A stretch of 64,000 nt of DNA from Prolixibacteraceae bacterium (GTDB lineage: Bacteria; Bacteroidota; Bacteroidia; Bacteroidales; Prolixibacteraceae). The DNA is taken from positions 1 through 64,000 of the forward strand of contig JALNYZ010000021.1 of the NCBI GenBank assembly GCA_023229575.1, given 5' to 3'. A program made the position numbers and the translations under genes. Below the pieces are notes generated by a model. It was not told where the DNA came from. It saw nothing but the letters and a program-made list of their open reading frames with translations, and did not search any database. Below are positions 34,930-44,240 of the stretch, piece by piece (within the stretch, counting starts at the first letter, position 1; each line of letters begins with the position of its first letter).

Positions 34930-36057
34930 ATGGCTGAATCCCGAAAAGTTAATCATCCCGAAAACGACCCCGAATATGTGGGACTCAATGTCAACAAAGG
35001 GATTGAACAGCCGGAGGCTGTGAATGCGGATTCTGTCTATCGCTTTCTGAAAAAAAACAAAAAAACCGAGCTAACTGTCGAAGAGTATTGTGAAGGAATC
35101 CTGCAAGGAAACCGTACCATATTGAGCAGGGCCATAACCTTGATTGAAAGCAATAATCCGAACCATCACCATATTGCCCAGGAAATTATTGGCCGTTGTC
35201 TCCCATTCTCCGGAAAATCCCTGCGCATTGGCATTACAGGCGTTCCAGGTGCCGGCAAAAGCACGTTCATCGAATCTTTCGGAAGCTATCTCACCTCTCT
35301 CGGGAAGAAGCTTGCCGTGTTGGCAATCGACCCAAGCTCCGAACGATCAAAAGGTTCCATTTTAGGCGATAAAACACGAATGGAAGAACTTTCTTCGGAT
35401 CCAAATGCCTATATCCGGCCAAGTCCCTCCTCCGGATCGCTGGGAGGAGTAGCAAGAAAAACCCGTGAAACCATCCTTTTGTGCGAAGCCGCAGGCTTTG
35501 ACACACTTCTGATAGAGACAGTTGGTGTTGGACAGTCTGAAACTGCCGTCCATTCAATGGTTGACTTTTTTCTTTTGCTCCAAATTGCCGGAGCCGGCGA
35601 TGAGTTGCAGGGTATCAAAAGAGGTATTATGGAGATGGCCGATGCGGTTGTAATCAACAAAGCCGACGGAGATAACATTCACCGGGCAAAAACTGCCGCC
35701 GCTCAATACCGCAACGCGTTACATCTTTTCCCGCCGTCGCCTTCGGGCTGGATGCCTCAGGTGATGACCTGCTCTTCCTTGCAAAAGACTGAGATGAACG
35801 AAATTGCCGAGTGTATCAATAAATATTTTGAGTTGGTTAATGAGAATGGCTACTTTAAGGAACGTCGCTCAAGTCAGGCCAGGTTCTGGATGTTCGAAAC
35901 CATTGATGCATATCTGAAAAACAGCTTCTATCAAAATGACCTTGTACGGTTTAACCTTGAAAAGTTGGAACAAGTTGTTGCTGAGGAAAAAGTGAGCCCT
36001 TTCGTTGCTGCACAAGACCTACTCGAAAAATATTTTAATGCCATTGGCAACCGTTAA
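34930..36057 (+). CDS. meaB: Methylmalonyl-CoA mutase-associated GTPase MeaB
   Basis: 375 residues of the G3E GTPase family. The P-loop GVPGAGKS is at 104-111. Other GTPase blocks are LAIDPSS, the ETVGVGQSE switch and the NKADGDN specificity motif. MeaB loads and protects the adenosylcobalamin of methylmalonyl-CoA mutase, which implies a propionate-succinate pathway in the organism. The mutase subunits are not in the window. The N-terminal 50 residues are longer than in some homologues but remain in family range, and the ATG at 34930 is the only good start. Confidence 0.95.
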   Translation: MAESRKVNHPENDPEYVGLNVNKGIEQPEAVNADSVYRFLKKNKKTELTVEEYCEGILQGNRTILSRAITLIESNNPNHHHIAQEIIGRCLPFSGKSLRIGITGVPGAGKSTFIESFGSYLTSLGKKLAVLAIDPSSERSKGSILGDKTRMEELSSDPNAYIRPSPSSGSLGGVARKTRETILLCEAAGFDTLLIETVGVGQSETAVHSMVDFFLLLQIAGAGDELQGIKRGIMEMADAVVINKADGDNIHRAKTAAAQYRNALHLFPPSPSGWMPQVMTCSSLQKTEMNEIAECINKYFELVNENGYFKERRSSQARFWMFETIDAYLKNSFYQNDLVRFNLEKLEQVVAEEKVSPFVAAQDLLEKYFNAIGNR

Positions 36058-36140
36058 AGCTTCTTTCCTGAAAATCTTTTCTAATTTTAGCCTTTTAAAT
36101 AAACCCGGGTTGTTGCCCAACCCTTAAACAAGATATCCGG

Positions 36141-37241
36141 ATGATTAAAAAATTGCTGTTTTTTGGATTGATAACCATGAGTATCCTATCTTGCGCCAAG
36201 CCAGATAAATTTGTGATAAAAGGTGAAATAAAAGGAAGAGAGAGCGGTAAAATTCAGTTGATGAAATTTGCCGATGGAGGATGGATTGCGGAAGACTCAA
36301 CGACGATCAATAAGGGCAAATTCCTGCTCACAGGGAAGGCCGATCTGCCAGAACTGCGGTTCGTTACCTTGGTTCCCCAGCAAATGGTGGCCCAATTTTT
36401 TGCAGAAAATGGGACCATTACCCTTCAGGCATATAATGACAGTCTCACTAAAACTGTCGTATCTGGATCAAAATCAAATGATGAATTCAAGGTTTACCAG
36501 ACTGAATTGATGAGCCTTTCAAAAGAGTCACAAGGTATGCAGCAGCGATTTTTGTCGGCGCAGCAGTCCGGTGACCAGGATGGGATGAAAAAAGCCCGGA
36601 TAGACTATGAAGCAATGGTCCAGAATCTATCCGTATATGCCAAAAATTTCATTCGTGAGCACAAAGCTTCGACTGTTTCTCCTCTTATTGCCATGATGCA
36701 ATTTGGTGAGACTGCCTCCGCAGCTGATATTGATACGCTTATTAAATTTTTGGACCCTTCAGTTCAGTCTTCAATTTATGTCGCCGAACTGAAAAAGATA
36801 GCAGATAAGAAACGGGCTACGGACATGGGGTCCATGGCACCGGATTTTACATTGCCTACACCGGATGGCGGTACCTTTACCCTCTCTTCAACCAGGGGCA
36901 AATATGTCATGATCGATTTTTGGGCAGCATGGTGCCAGCCTTGCCGTCATGAGAATCCTAATGTTGTGGCGCTTTACGCAAAATACAAGGACAAAGGATT
37001 CGATGTAGTGGGTGTTTCGCTCGACAGAGAGAAAGATGCTTGGGTAAAAGCCATTGCCGACGACCAATTGGTTTGGCATCAGGTATCCGAACTGAAATTC
37101 TGGCAGAGCCTTATTGCCCAGAAATATGGTGTTACTGCTATTCCTTGTACCTTCCTGCTCGACAAAGAGGGCAAAATTATTGCCAAAAACCTTCGGGGAG
37201 ATGATTTGGCCAATAAATTGGCGGAGCTGATCGGGAAATAA
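36141..37241 (+). CDS. DUF4369/thioredoxin-fold lipoprotein (TlpA/ResA-like)
   Basis: 366 residues. The lipobox SILSC ends at C18. An N-terminal DUF4369 domain (about 25-125: KGEIKGRESGKIQLMKF) precedes a helical linker and a C-terminal AhpC/TSA-type thioredoxin domain (about 235-366) with the redox pair C265 and C268 in AAWCQPCRH and the cis-proline segment AIPCTFLLD. A third cysteine directly after that proline is unusual. It should act as a periplasmic thiol-disulfide oxidoreductase, perhaps for cytochrome maturation. The partner is unknown. Confidence 0.92.
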   Translation: MIKKLLFFGLITMSILSCAKPDKFVIKGEIKGRESGKIQLMKFADGGWIAEDSTTINKGKFLLTGKADLPELRFVTLVPQQMVAQFFAENGTITLQAYNDSLTKTVVSGSKSNDEFKVYQTELMSLSKESQGMQQRFLSAQQSGDQDGMKKARIDYEAMVQNLSVYAKNFIREHKASTVSPLIAMMQFGETASAADIDTLIKFLDPSVQSSIYVAELKKIADKKRATDMGSMAPDFTLPTPDGGTFTLSSTRGKYVMIDFWAAWCQPCRHENPNVVALYAKYKDKGFDVVGVSLDREKDAWVKAIADDQLVWHQVSELKFWQSLIAQKYGVTAIPCTFLLDKEGKIIAKNLRGDDLANKLAELIGK

Positions 37242-37419
37242 ATTATCAACCAACGCAACCATTTCAATCCCATCCTACGTCTTAACATTGGTCACTGATA
37301 CTGAAAATAAATTTAAACCGCTCTTTCTGTGGTTTTTATTTTCGTTGTTTAACAACTTTTGAAGACATTTGCGAGGGTAGATTGTATCATTAGTACTTCA
37401 TTCCAAACCTTTTATCAGT

Positions 37420-37989
37420 TTGTTAAAAGTGACCCATCTAGAAGAGACCATATACAAATGTTGGGAAGGGAACAACAAAGCCCAGTCTGAGCTTTACCGC
37501 CTTTTCTCCCGAAAAATGTACGGGGTCTGTTTGAGATATTCAAGGGATTCGTCCGATGCGGAAGATATTTTGCAGGAGGGTTTTGTCAGGGTTTTTACTA
37601 AGATCAAACAGTTCGAATTCAAAGGTTCTTTTGAAGGATGGATGAGACGGATCATGGTCAATACGGCGCTTGAAAAGTTCAGGAAACATGACCGGCTCTA
37701 TCCAGTTGAGGAGATGAGTGTCTACGAATCAACGGAATGGGTTGATGAAACAATCTCTTCAATCACAGCAGACGAACTGATCAGGATGATTCAGGAATTG
37801 CCGCCGCGGTACAGAATGGTATTTAACCTTTACGCCATAGAGGGCTATTCACATCTGGAAATCGGGGCAATGATGAACATTTCGGAAGGCACTTCCAAAT
37901 CAAACTTGTCAAGGGCAAGGATGATTTTACAAAAAAAAGTTACGGATAATTTTGGCGCAGAAAAAAGAATAGAAGTAAAAGCAATATGA
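37420..37989 (+). CDS. ECF-type RNA polymerase sigma factor
   Basis: 189 residues. Region 2 (about 18-85: LYRLFSRKMYGVCLRYSRDS, DAEDILQEGFVRVF) binds core polymerase and the -10 element. Region 4 (about 120-175: LPPRYRMVFNLYAIEGYSH, ISEGTSKSNLSRAR) binds the -35. No ATG is available: the frame starts with TTG at 37420 or GTG at 37429. The stop overlaps the next ATG by four bases (ATGA), so the next gene is translationally coupled and is the likely partner in regulation. Confidence 0.92.
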   Translation: MLKVTHLEETIYKCWEGNNKAQSELYRLFSRKMYGVCLRYSRDSSDAEDILQEGFVRVFTKIKQFEFKGSFEGWMRRIMVNTALEKFRKHDRLYPVEEMSVYESTEWVDETISSITADELIRMIQELPPRYRMVFNLYAIEGYSHLEIGAMMNISEGTSKSNLSRARMILQKKVTDNFGAEKRIEVKAI

Positions 37990-39290
37990 CGGTGGAAAGA
38001 CATCCTATAGATCAACTCTTTAAAGACAAACTGGGGAATTTCGAGAAGAATCCTCCAGTTGGTCTTATGGGTCAGATCGATCAACAGATTGCTTTCCGCG
38101 GTAGGGTCAGACGAATGAACCAGGTCAAAGCAGTCGTTGGCATTGCCGCTGCGATGGTTCTCATTGTCATGGCCGGATGGTTTACCCTCGATCAAAACCA
38201 ATTCTCCGAAAACAAAATCCCTGCTCAAAATCATCAGGAGCAATCCCCGATTCAGTCAAGTCAACTTAAGAAGGCGGTAATCAGTTCTAATCCCGACAAA
38301 CAACTCCTGGCTAGTCAACAACAACCGGGTACGGATAGGACATCGAACAGTGCTGGTAAATCCAATTCTAGCGCGACCAAAAGGCATAGCAAAACATCAT
38401 CTTCAAAAGAGAAAGAACTTTTAACCTCAGTTTCCTCTAAGAAAGAAACTGAAAACAGTCAACCACAGGCAAATACAACCAAAGAGGAGAAAAAAACCAA
38501 CTCTGGTGCTGGTACAAATCAGAAAAAGGCAAATCCGATCTATTTTGCAGACTCGTTTAATCCAAATCCGGTTACCAAAAATCCTGCAAAAGGAAGCTGG
38601 AGAATAAAAGCGGAGGTCTCCCCTATGTTTGCACCGCAATTTTCAGGTAGAAGTTCAGGTACTAAATCAATGAGTACCGTTAGTGGCGGAATGATGGCAA
38701 CATACCAGCTCAACAAAAAAGTCAGCATTAGTACCGGCATTCGTTATTCAGAGATGAAACAGGGGACCCATACCGACTATACACTGAGCGCTAAGTCAGG
38801 TATCACCTACCTGGAGCCTGTTGAGAAGAGTGCAAATATTTCCAGGGATGTCTCCCTGTACCTGCCTTCAGTTTCAAGTATCGTATATTCCAATGGCATG
38901 CTGCCTGCTGCGACCACAGTATTCGCATCCGATATTTCACAGGACTTTAAATATCTCGAGATCCCGGTCCAGGCCACTTACAAGCTGGTAGACAGTAAGG
39001 TTTCGGTAGGGTTAACCGGCGGTTTCAGTACGAATATCCTTATAGGAAACTACGCATCGATTACTGAAAATGGCCTTAAATTATCCAAGGGGAATACAGA
39101 CAATATGAGAGATGTGATCTATTCAGGATCCGCGGGAATTGAGTTTGGCTATGGCCTGGCCAAGAACCTGATGCTGACGGTTGAGCCCAGATTAAAACAG
39201 TACATGCATTCGGTAAGCAGCAACGAAATGATCAATTTCAAGCCGCTGCAAATGGGTATCTTTACCGGTTTGACTTTCTCCTTCGAATAA
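37986..39290 (+). CDS. Predicted trans-envelope anti-sigma/outer-membrane barrel protein
   Basis: 434 residues in three parts. Residues 1-45 are hydrophilic and helical (HPIDQLFKDKLGNFEKNPPV), as in cytoplasmic sigma-binding ends. A membrane helix follows (about 49-68, VVGIAAAMVLIVMAGWFTL). Residues 70-195 are a flexible Ser/Lys/Thr/Gln-rich linker. The last 235 residues form a beta-barrel-like domain with alternating strands and a terminal LTFSFE. Such a layout would connect the cytoplasm to the outer membrane. Its coupling to the sigma gene makes a signal-transducing role likely. The anti-sigma role is inferred from position and topology. Confidence 0.8.
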   Translation: MTVERHPIDQLFKDKLGNFEKNPPVGLMGQIDQQIAFRGRVRRMNQVKAVVGIAAAMVLIVMAGWFTLDQNQFSENKIPAQNHQEQSPIQSSQLKKAVISSNPDKQLLASQQQPGTDRTSNSAGKSNSSATKRHSKTSSSKEKELLTSVSSKKETENSQPQANTTKEEKKTNSGAGTNQKKANPIYFADSFNPNPVTKNPAKGSWRIKAEVSPMFAPQFSGRSSGTKSMSTVSGGMMATYQLNKKVSISTGIRYSEMKQGTHTDYTLSAKSGITYLEPVEKSANISRDVSLYLPSVSSIVYSNGMLPAATTVFASDISQDFKYLEIPVQATYKLVDSKVSVGLTGGFSTNILIGNYASITENGLKLSKGNTDNMRDVIYSGSAGIEFGYGLAKNLMLTVEPRLKQYMHSVSSNEMINFKPLQMGIFTGLTFSFE

Positions 39291-39394
39291 CCACGGTTTT
39301 GCTCTCAGAAATCGCAGGACGGTTAGGAGGCTTGGGACACTCAAATACTTATCACATTTTACTATTCCCAATTTCAGTCTATCTCATCTTACTA

Positions 39395-39500
39395 GTCGCC
39401 CAAGCCACTTTTGTTCTGTCCTTCTGTCCCTCCGTTATCTTTCCGTCTCTCCGTCATTCAGTCTCCCCCTCGTCATTTCTCCGACTTTCTTTCCTTCAAC
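39395..39500. repeat. Pyrimidine-rich degenerate repeat
   Basis: Repeating TCTGTCCTTCTGTCCCTC, TCCGTCTCTCCGTCATT and CAGTCTCCCCCTCG units fill the spacer between the barrel gene and the transglycosylase. An open frame through it (39299-39580) gives a low-complexity peptide and is not a gene. Confidence 0.7.
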
Positions 39501-39572
39501 CCATTGTCGCCTTCACCTTAAAAAAGTATCTTCGCAGATTAATCCAATTGTTAACTCCGAAAGTACAGAAAG

Positions 39573-40514
39573 ATGGATAAGAATAGTTTTACCCTAACTA
39601 AATTTACATTAATATTTTCATTAATAGCCATTTGCGTTATTTCATGTGGATTGTTCATCAACTCTGCCCAGGAAGTAAAACCGCAGGAGGCAGTGACAAA
39701 AACCTATAGTTCCCCTGTAGAAATCCCTGTCACAATCACTTTTGCCGGAGAGACCATTCCCCTGACAAATTTTGATGTTCATGAGGCGCTGGACAGGGAA
39801 CTTTTGGCCAACAGCTATTTCCAGTCGCAGACGATCCTTTATCTGAAAAAGTCCAAACGCTATTTCTATCTGATTGAACCCATCCTCAAGAAAAATAACA
39901 TTCCTGACGATTTCAAATATCTCTCATTGGCCGAGAGTGGCTTTCAGGAGAAGGTTGTTTCGCCTGCCGGAGCTGCGGGATTGTGGCAGCTCATGAAAAA
40001 GGCCGCCCTTGAAAATGGTCTGGAAGTCAGCAATGAAGTAGACGAACGGTACAACATTGAAAAATCTACGGAAGCGGCCTGCCGCTACCTGAACCGCTCC
40101 TTCCATCAATACGGCAATTGGGTAAATGTCGCAGCCTCATACAACGCCGGGATCAACGGGATCAAACGGCAAACAGAACTGCAGGACAGCAGGAATTATT
40201 TCGATCTGCAGCTAAACGAGGAAACAGCCAGATATGTTTATAGAATACTTGCTTTGAAGCTGATACTGGAAAACCCGGAAAAATATGGTTTTAAAGTTAC
40301 GGAGGAAGAGAAATATCCTGTCCTTTCCTGGAATATTGTCGCATTGTCAGGAAGTGTAACAAACCTTGCCGATTATGCCCACAAACAAGGTATCAACTAC
40401 AAAATTTTGAAATATTTCAATCCCTGGTTGCGACAGTCTTATCTCAGAAACCCATCCAGGAAGAGCTATTCGATCAAAATCCCTAAACCGGGCACCCGCA
40501 ACTTTGGATTATAA
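39573..40514 (+). CDS. Lytic transglycosylase, MltD-like (GH23)
   Basis: 313 residues. The N-terminal hydrophobic segment ends in a lipobox-like VISC (C25), so it is probably a lipoprotein. The SLT domain (about 105-225) has the catalytic glutamate E121 in LAESGFQ, then SPAGAAGLWQL and AASYNAGINGI. The final 60 residues resemble a degenerate LysM. It cleaves peptidoglycan glycan strands to give 1,6-anhydromuropeptides. It is followed after 18 bases by uvrA on the same strand. Confidence 0.93.
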   Translation: MDKNSFTLTKFTLIFSLIAICVISCGLFINSAQEVKPQEAVTKTYSSPVEIPVTITFAGETIPLTNFDVHEALDRELLANSYFQSQTILYLKKSKRYFYLIEPILKKNNIPDDFKYLSLAESGFQEKVVSPAGAAGLWQLMKKAALENGLEVSNEVDERYNIEKSTEAACRYLNRSFHQYGNWVNVAASYNAGINGIKRQTELQDSRNYFDLQLNEETARYVYRILALKLILENPEKYGFKVTEEEKYPVLSWNIVALSGSVTNLADYAHKQGINYKILKYFNPWLRQSYLRNPSRKSYSIKIPKPGTRNFGL

Positions 40515-40532
40515 CAGCTGAAAGATCACTAC

Positions 40533-43370
40533 ATGAACGGCGAAGAGAAAATTGTAGTAAGGGGAGCCCGTGAGCACAACCTGAAAAATATTACTGTCGA
40601 AATCCCGCGCAACAAGCTAACCGTAATCACCGGATTGAGTGGCAGCGGGAAATCTTCACTTGCCTTTGACACCATTTATGCCGAAGGACAGAGGAGGTAC
40701 ATAGAGACCTTCTCGGCCTATGCCAGAAGCTTCCTTGGCAATATGGAACGGCCTGATGTGGACGAAATCACCGGATTGAGTCCTGTCATCTCCATAGAGC
40801 AAAAGACGACCAACAAAAACCCAAGGTCGACAGTGGGAACGGTTACAGAGATCTACGACTTTCTCCGTCTGCTTTTTGCCCGTGCAGGAGAAGCCTTCTC
40901 CTACAACACCGGCGAAAAGATGGTGAAATATAGCGATGATCAGATCATCGACCTTATTCTTGAAAATTACGGCAACAAACGCACCATCCTGCTGGCTCCC
41001 ATTGTAAAAGGGCGCAAAGGGCACTACCGTGAACTCTTCGAGCAGATTCGCAGGCGCGGATTTCTGCATGCACGGGTAGATGGTGAGATTGTGGAGCTGA
41101 CGCACGGTTACAAAGTAGACAGGTACAAGAGTCACCACATCGAAATGGTGATTGACAAACTGGTAGTAGAGGAAAAAGACCGGAAACGCCTCCGCGAATC
41201 CCTCGACCGGGCCATGAAACATGGCGAAGGCATTGTGATGATCCTGGACCCCGATGCCGGTTCGGTGCGCTATTTTTCCCGTCACCTGATGTGCCCCACA
41301 ACCGGCATCTCTTACAACGATCCGGCGCCGCACAGTTTCTCTTTCAACTCGCCCCAGGGCGCCTGCCAAAAATGCAATGGACTGGGTGAAATCAACGAGA
41401 TCGATTTTGCCAGGATCATCCCCGATCCCTCGCTATCCATCATTCAGGGAGGTATCGCACCGTTGGGACCCTACAAAAATACCCTTATCTTCTGGCAGCT
41501 TGAAGCGTTGGCGGAGAAATACCACTTCACCCTGAAGACACCGGTCGGGGAGATCGATGAGGAGACGCTGAATGCTATCCTTCATGGAACCGGGGAAAGG
41601 ATACAGTTGAAAAACTCACCGCTTGGGAGCTCCATCGATTATACAATGACCTACGAAGGGATTGTCAAATATGTAGTGAACGAAAAGAGCGATAATCTCT
41701 CCAAAAGCGCGCGGAAATGGGCCGATCAGTTTCACAAAACCTGCAAATGCCCTGATTGCAACGGTCAGAGGTTACAAAAGGAACCGCTTCACTTCAAAAT
41801 CGACGGAAAAAATATCGCTGAACTTGCCATGATGGATATTAGTGAATTATCTGCCTTCTTTACCGGTATTGGCGAGCGGATGAGCAAGCGGCAACTTCAG
41901 ATTGCCTCTGAAGTGAACAAAGAGATCGTTACCCGACTCAGTTTTTTGCTTGATGTCGGATTGAACTATCTCTCCCTTGACCGCCCCTCGGCAACCCTTT
42001 CAGGCGGAGAATCGCAACGAATCCGACTGGCTACCCAGATCGGCTCGCAACTCGTCAATGTGCTTTATATTCTGGATGAGCCCAGCATCGGGCTTCACCA
42101 CCGCGACAACCTGCGGCTCATCAGGTCACTGCAGCAACTGCGCGACACCGGCAACTCGGTCATCGTGGTGGAACACGACCGCGACATGATGTTGCAGGCC
42201 GACTACCTGATCGACATGGGGCCTCATGCTGGCCGCTTCGGCGGAGAGATCGTTGCAGATGGGACCCCAACTGAAGTATTAAAGATTGACACACTCACTT
42301 CAAAATACCTGACAGGGAAGAAAGAGATCAAGGTTCCCAAAGTCCGCCGGGCGGGAAATGGTAAAACATTGTCACTCAAAGGAGCATCCGGCAACAACCT
42401 GAAGTCAATCGATGTCGATTTCCCGTTGGGAAAATTTATCTGTGTGACAGGCGTATCCGGAAGCGGAAAATCGACTTTGATCAACGAAACGCTGCTTCCC
42501 ATTCTGAGTCAGCATTTTTACAAATCGCTTGATGATCCGTTGGCATACCAGTCTGTCTTCGGGATAGAGCATCTGGACAAAGTGGTTCAGGTGGATCAAT
42601 CTCCCATCGGTCGGACTCCCCGGTCGAATCCTGTGACTTACTGTGGGGTCTTCACCGAAATCAGGACGCTTTTCACACTGCTGCCTGAAGCCAAAATCAG
42701 AGGCTACAAACCAGGGCGTTTCTCATTTAATGTGAAAGGTGGACGCTGCGAGGCCTGTGAAGGGGCCGGACTGAAAACCATCGAGATGAATTTCCTGCCC
42801 GATGTCTATGTACATTGCGACAAATGCAACGGCAGGCGTTACAACCGCGAGACCCTCGAGATCAGGTTCAAGGGCAAATCAATCAGCGATGTGTTGGATA
42901 TGACTATCCAGCAAGGAGTTACCTTTTTCGAAAACATTCCTGCAATCTCGCACAAATTGCGAACCATCGATGAGGTTGGCCTTGGCTACATCACCCTTGG
43001 CCAGGCTTCAACTACATTGTCAGGAGGTGAAGCCCAGCGCGTAAAACTTGCCACCGAACTAAGCAAAAGGGATACTGGCCGAACCCTGTACATCCTCGAC
43101 GAACCAACTACCGGACTGCATTTCGAGGACATCCGTGTTTTGCTTGACGTCCTCAACAAGCTCGTCGAACGGGGAAATACGGTCATCGTGATCGAGCACA
43201 ACATGGAGGTGATTAAAATGGCCGATCACATCATCGACATAGGACCGGAAGGAGGACGTGAAGGAGGACGGCTGCTCTGCAGCGGGACACCCGAGGAGCT
43301 GGTGAAGAATGAGGATTCGTATACGGCCAAATATTTGAAAGAAGAACTTTCAAATAAGGATAAAGGATAA
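40533..43370 (+). CDS. uvrA: Excinuclease ABC subunit A
   Basis: 945 residues, full length. UvrA is the damage sensor of nucleotide excision repair. Two ABC modules are seen: Walker A in GLSGSGKSS (34-42) and [10 protein letters not shown] in the second half, with signatures [14 protein letters not shown] and [15 protein letters not shown]. Zinc-binding CxxC pairs are present in the first ([15 protein letters not shown]) and second modules ([14 protein letters not shown]). The ending LSNKDKG and stop are encoded by a family A repeat, so the last residues are unrelated to other UvrA tails. UvrB and UvrC are not in the window. Confidence 0.98.
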   Translation: MNGEEKIVVRGAREHNLKNITVEIPRNKLTVITGLSGSGKSSLAFDTIYAEGQRRYIETFSAYARSFLGNMERPDVDEITGLSPVISIEQKTTNKNPRSTVGTVTEIYDFLRLLFARAGEAFSYNTGEKMVKYSDDQIIDLILENYGNKRTILLAPIVKGRKGHYRELFEQIRRRGFLHARVDGEIVELTHGYKVDRYKSHHIEMVIDKLVVEEKDRKRLRESLDRAMKHGEGIVMILDPDAGSVRYFSRHLMCPTTGISYNDPAPHSFSFNSPQGACQKCNGLGEINEIDFARIIPDPSLSIIQGGIAPLGPYKNTLIFWQLEALAEKYHFTLKTPVGEIDEETLNAILHGTGERIQLKNSPLGSSIDYTMTYEGIVKYVVNEKSDNLSKSARKWADQFHKTCKCPDCNGQRLQKEPLHFKIDGKNIAELAMMDISELSAFFTGIGERMSKRQLQIASEVNKEIVTRLSFLLDVGLNYLSLDRPSATLSGGESQRIRLATQIGSQLVNVLYILDEPSIGLHHRDNLRLIRSLQQLRDTGNSVIVVEHDRDMMLQADYLIDMGPHAGRFGGEIVADGTPTEVLKIDTLTSKYLTGKKEIKVPKVRRAGNGKTLSLKGASGNNLKSIDVDFPLGKFICVTGVSGSGKSTLINETLLPILSQHFYKSLDDPLAYQSVFGIEHLDKVVQVDQSPIGRTPRSNPVTYCGVFTEIRTLFTLLPEAKIRGYKPGRFSFNVKGGRCEACEGAGLKTIEMNFLPDVYVHCDKCNGRRYNRETLEIRFKGKSISDVLDMTIQQGVTFFENIPAISHKLRTIDEVGLGYITLGQASTTLSGGEAQRVKLATELSKRDTGRTLYILDEPTTGLHFEDIRVLLDVLNKLVERGNTVIVIEHNMEVIKMADHIIDIGPEGGREGGRLLCSGTPEELVKNEDSYTAKYLKEELSNKDKG

Positions 43371-43573
43371 AGGCAAAAGGATAAAGTACAGGGGAAGGAT
43401 AAAGTCAAAAGGATAAAGGATAAAGTGGTATTCGTGTTGTGATAAATATCTGTATCATTGATATTTAAGCATGCTTGGTGGTGTCTTAATATTTTTTTTG
43501 TTTAAACATGCGGAACGTACGGGGTTCACTTTATCCTTTTAACTTTATCCTTTATCCTTTTGCCTTTATCCTT
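43356..43573. repeat. Inverted AAGGATAAAG repeat element (family A, copy 3)
   Basis: Left copies at 43356-43386 and 43395-43426; right arm at 43528-43573. The 24 bases at 43363-43386 are perfectly complementary to 43550-43573. It overlaps the uvrA stop, and its far end lies in the promoter of the next gene. Confidence 0.9.
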
Positions 43574-43591
43574 CTTTCCCTTGTAACTTTG
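43559..43591 (+). promoter_or_regulatory. Promoter candidate using a repeat-derived -33 box
   Basis: TTTG at 43559-43562, 21 bases, TAACTTTG at 43584-43591. The TTTG is part of the family A right arm, so the repeat supplies the upstream box. The leader would be about 19 bases. Confidence 0.55.
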
Positions 43592-43616
43592 AGAAATTAA
43601 ACTCGTTTGTATTAAC

Positions 43617-43886
43617 ATGAAGGAAAAAGAGCCAATAGTTATCGAAATGTTTTATACTTTAACCTGTCCAAATTGCAGGACGTTGAAGCGCATGCTAAAG
43701 GAGGTTTTACCTGAATTTGGAGAGAAATTCAAGATCGAAACCACCCTGGCCAACATGCCTTCCGGGATGATAAAAACCATGAAATTAGGCATTTATGCTG
43801 TGCCTACACTCTTGATCGACAACAAAATTGTTTTTAGGGAAGTACCTTCGAAACAAGATTTGATAAATAAACTTAAAACTTATTGA
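43617..43886 (+). CDS. Small thioredoxin/glutaredoxin-like protein
   Basis: 89 residues, no signal peptide, so cytoplasmic. The redox motif CPNC (C17 and C20) follows the first strand (IVIEMFYTLT), and the cis-proline segment AVPTLLIDNKI is present. This matches small thioredoxin-like proteins that act as disulfide reductases. It lies 2 bases before a small membrane protein gene, and the two probably form one operon with a shared promoter. The substrate is unknown. Confidence 0.88.
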   Translation: MKEKEPIVIEMFYTLTCPNCRTLKRMLKEVLPEFGEKFKIETTLANMPSGMIKTMKLGIYAVPTLLIDNKIVFREVPSKQDLINKLKTY

Positions 43887-43888
43887 GT

Positions 43889-44131
43889 ATGGAAACAAAG
43901 AAAAAACTGAGGTGTCCGCTGGGTGTACCGGGAGGTATAATCGCAGCATTGATTGGCCTTTCCGGTATTGTTTGTAGTTTAATGCATACCGATCTGCCTT
44001 ATGCTTGGCATGGTTTTGCCATTTCACTGGCTTTGTTTTTGTTGGCAGGTCCGTTTGTCCGCATTACCATGATGGTGCACTCTGCCAACGACCGTCTCGA
44101 CGAACTGGAAAGCAAGATAGACAAGAAATAA
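43889..44131 (+). CDS. Small two-helix membrane protein, unknown function
   Basis: 80 residues from the ATG at 43889 (a TTG at 43883 overlaps the preceding stop and is less likely). Two hydrophobic helices, about 14-31 (GGIIAALIGLSGIVCSL) and 40-58 (GFAISLALFLLAGPFV), are followed by a charged C-terminal helix (DRLDELESKIDKK). Cysteines occur near the start and in helix one, which is of interest beside a redox protein. I do not recognise the family. Confidence 0.75.
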   Translation: METKKKLRCPLGVPGGIIAALIGLSGIVCSLMHTDLPYAWHGFAISLALFLLAGPFVRITMMVHSANDRLDELESKIDKK

Positions 44132-44153
44132 TTGCTTTAAGCGATCATATAAG

Positions 44154-44184
44154 AAGGCTCCGGTTCTATTCCGGGGCTTTTTTT
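44154..44184 (+). terminator. Terminator after the small membrane protein
   Basis: AAGGCTCCGG pairs (with wobble) to CCGGGGCTTT, followed by TTTTG. It separates the two-gene redox unit from the nucleoside kinase. Confidence 0.8.
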
Positions 44185-44217
44185 GTTCCACACAAACTAT
44201 CCGGCCTGTTTTTTCAG

Positions 44218-44225
44218 TAAATTTG
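44218..44225 (+). promoter_or_regulatory. -7 box (TAAATTTG) upstream of the nucleoside kinase
   Basis: TAAATTTG matches TAnnTTTG and ends 15 bases before the ATG at 44241. No -33 box is evident. Confidence 0.4.
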
Positions 44226-44240
44226 AGAAACGAATCAGTT

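Noticed and set aside
37242..37419. ECF autoregulatory promoter before the sigma gene
   Set aside because: No paired motif recurs elsewhere in the window, so a -35/-10 assignment would be a guess.
39299..39580. 93-residue frame between the barrel gene and the transglycosylase
   Set aside because: Low-complexity peptide from a pyrimidine-rich repeat; no domain and no good start context.
40656..41369. 237-residue minus-strand frame inside uvrA
   Set aside because: Antisense shadow; UvrA is continuous and complete on the plus strand.
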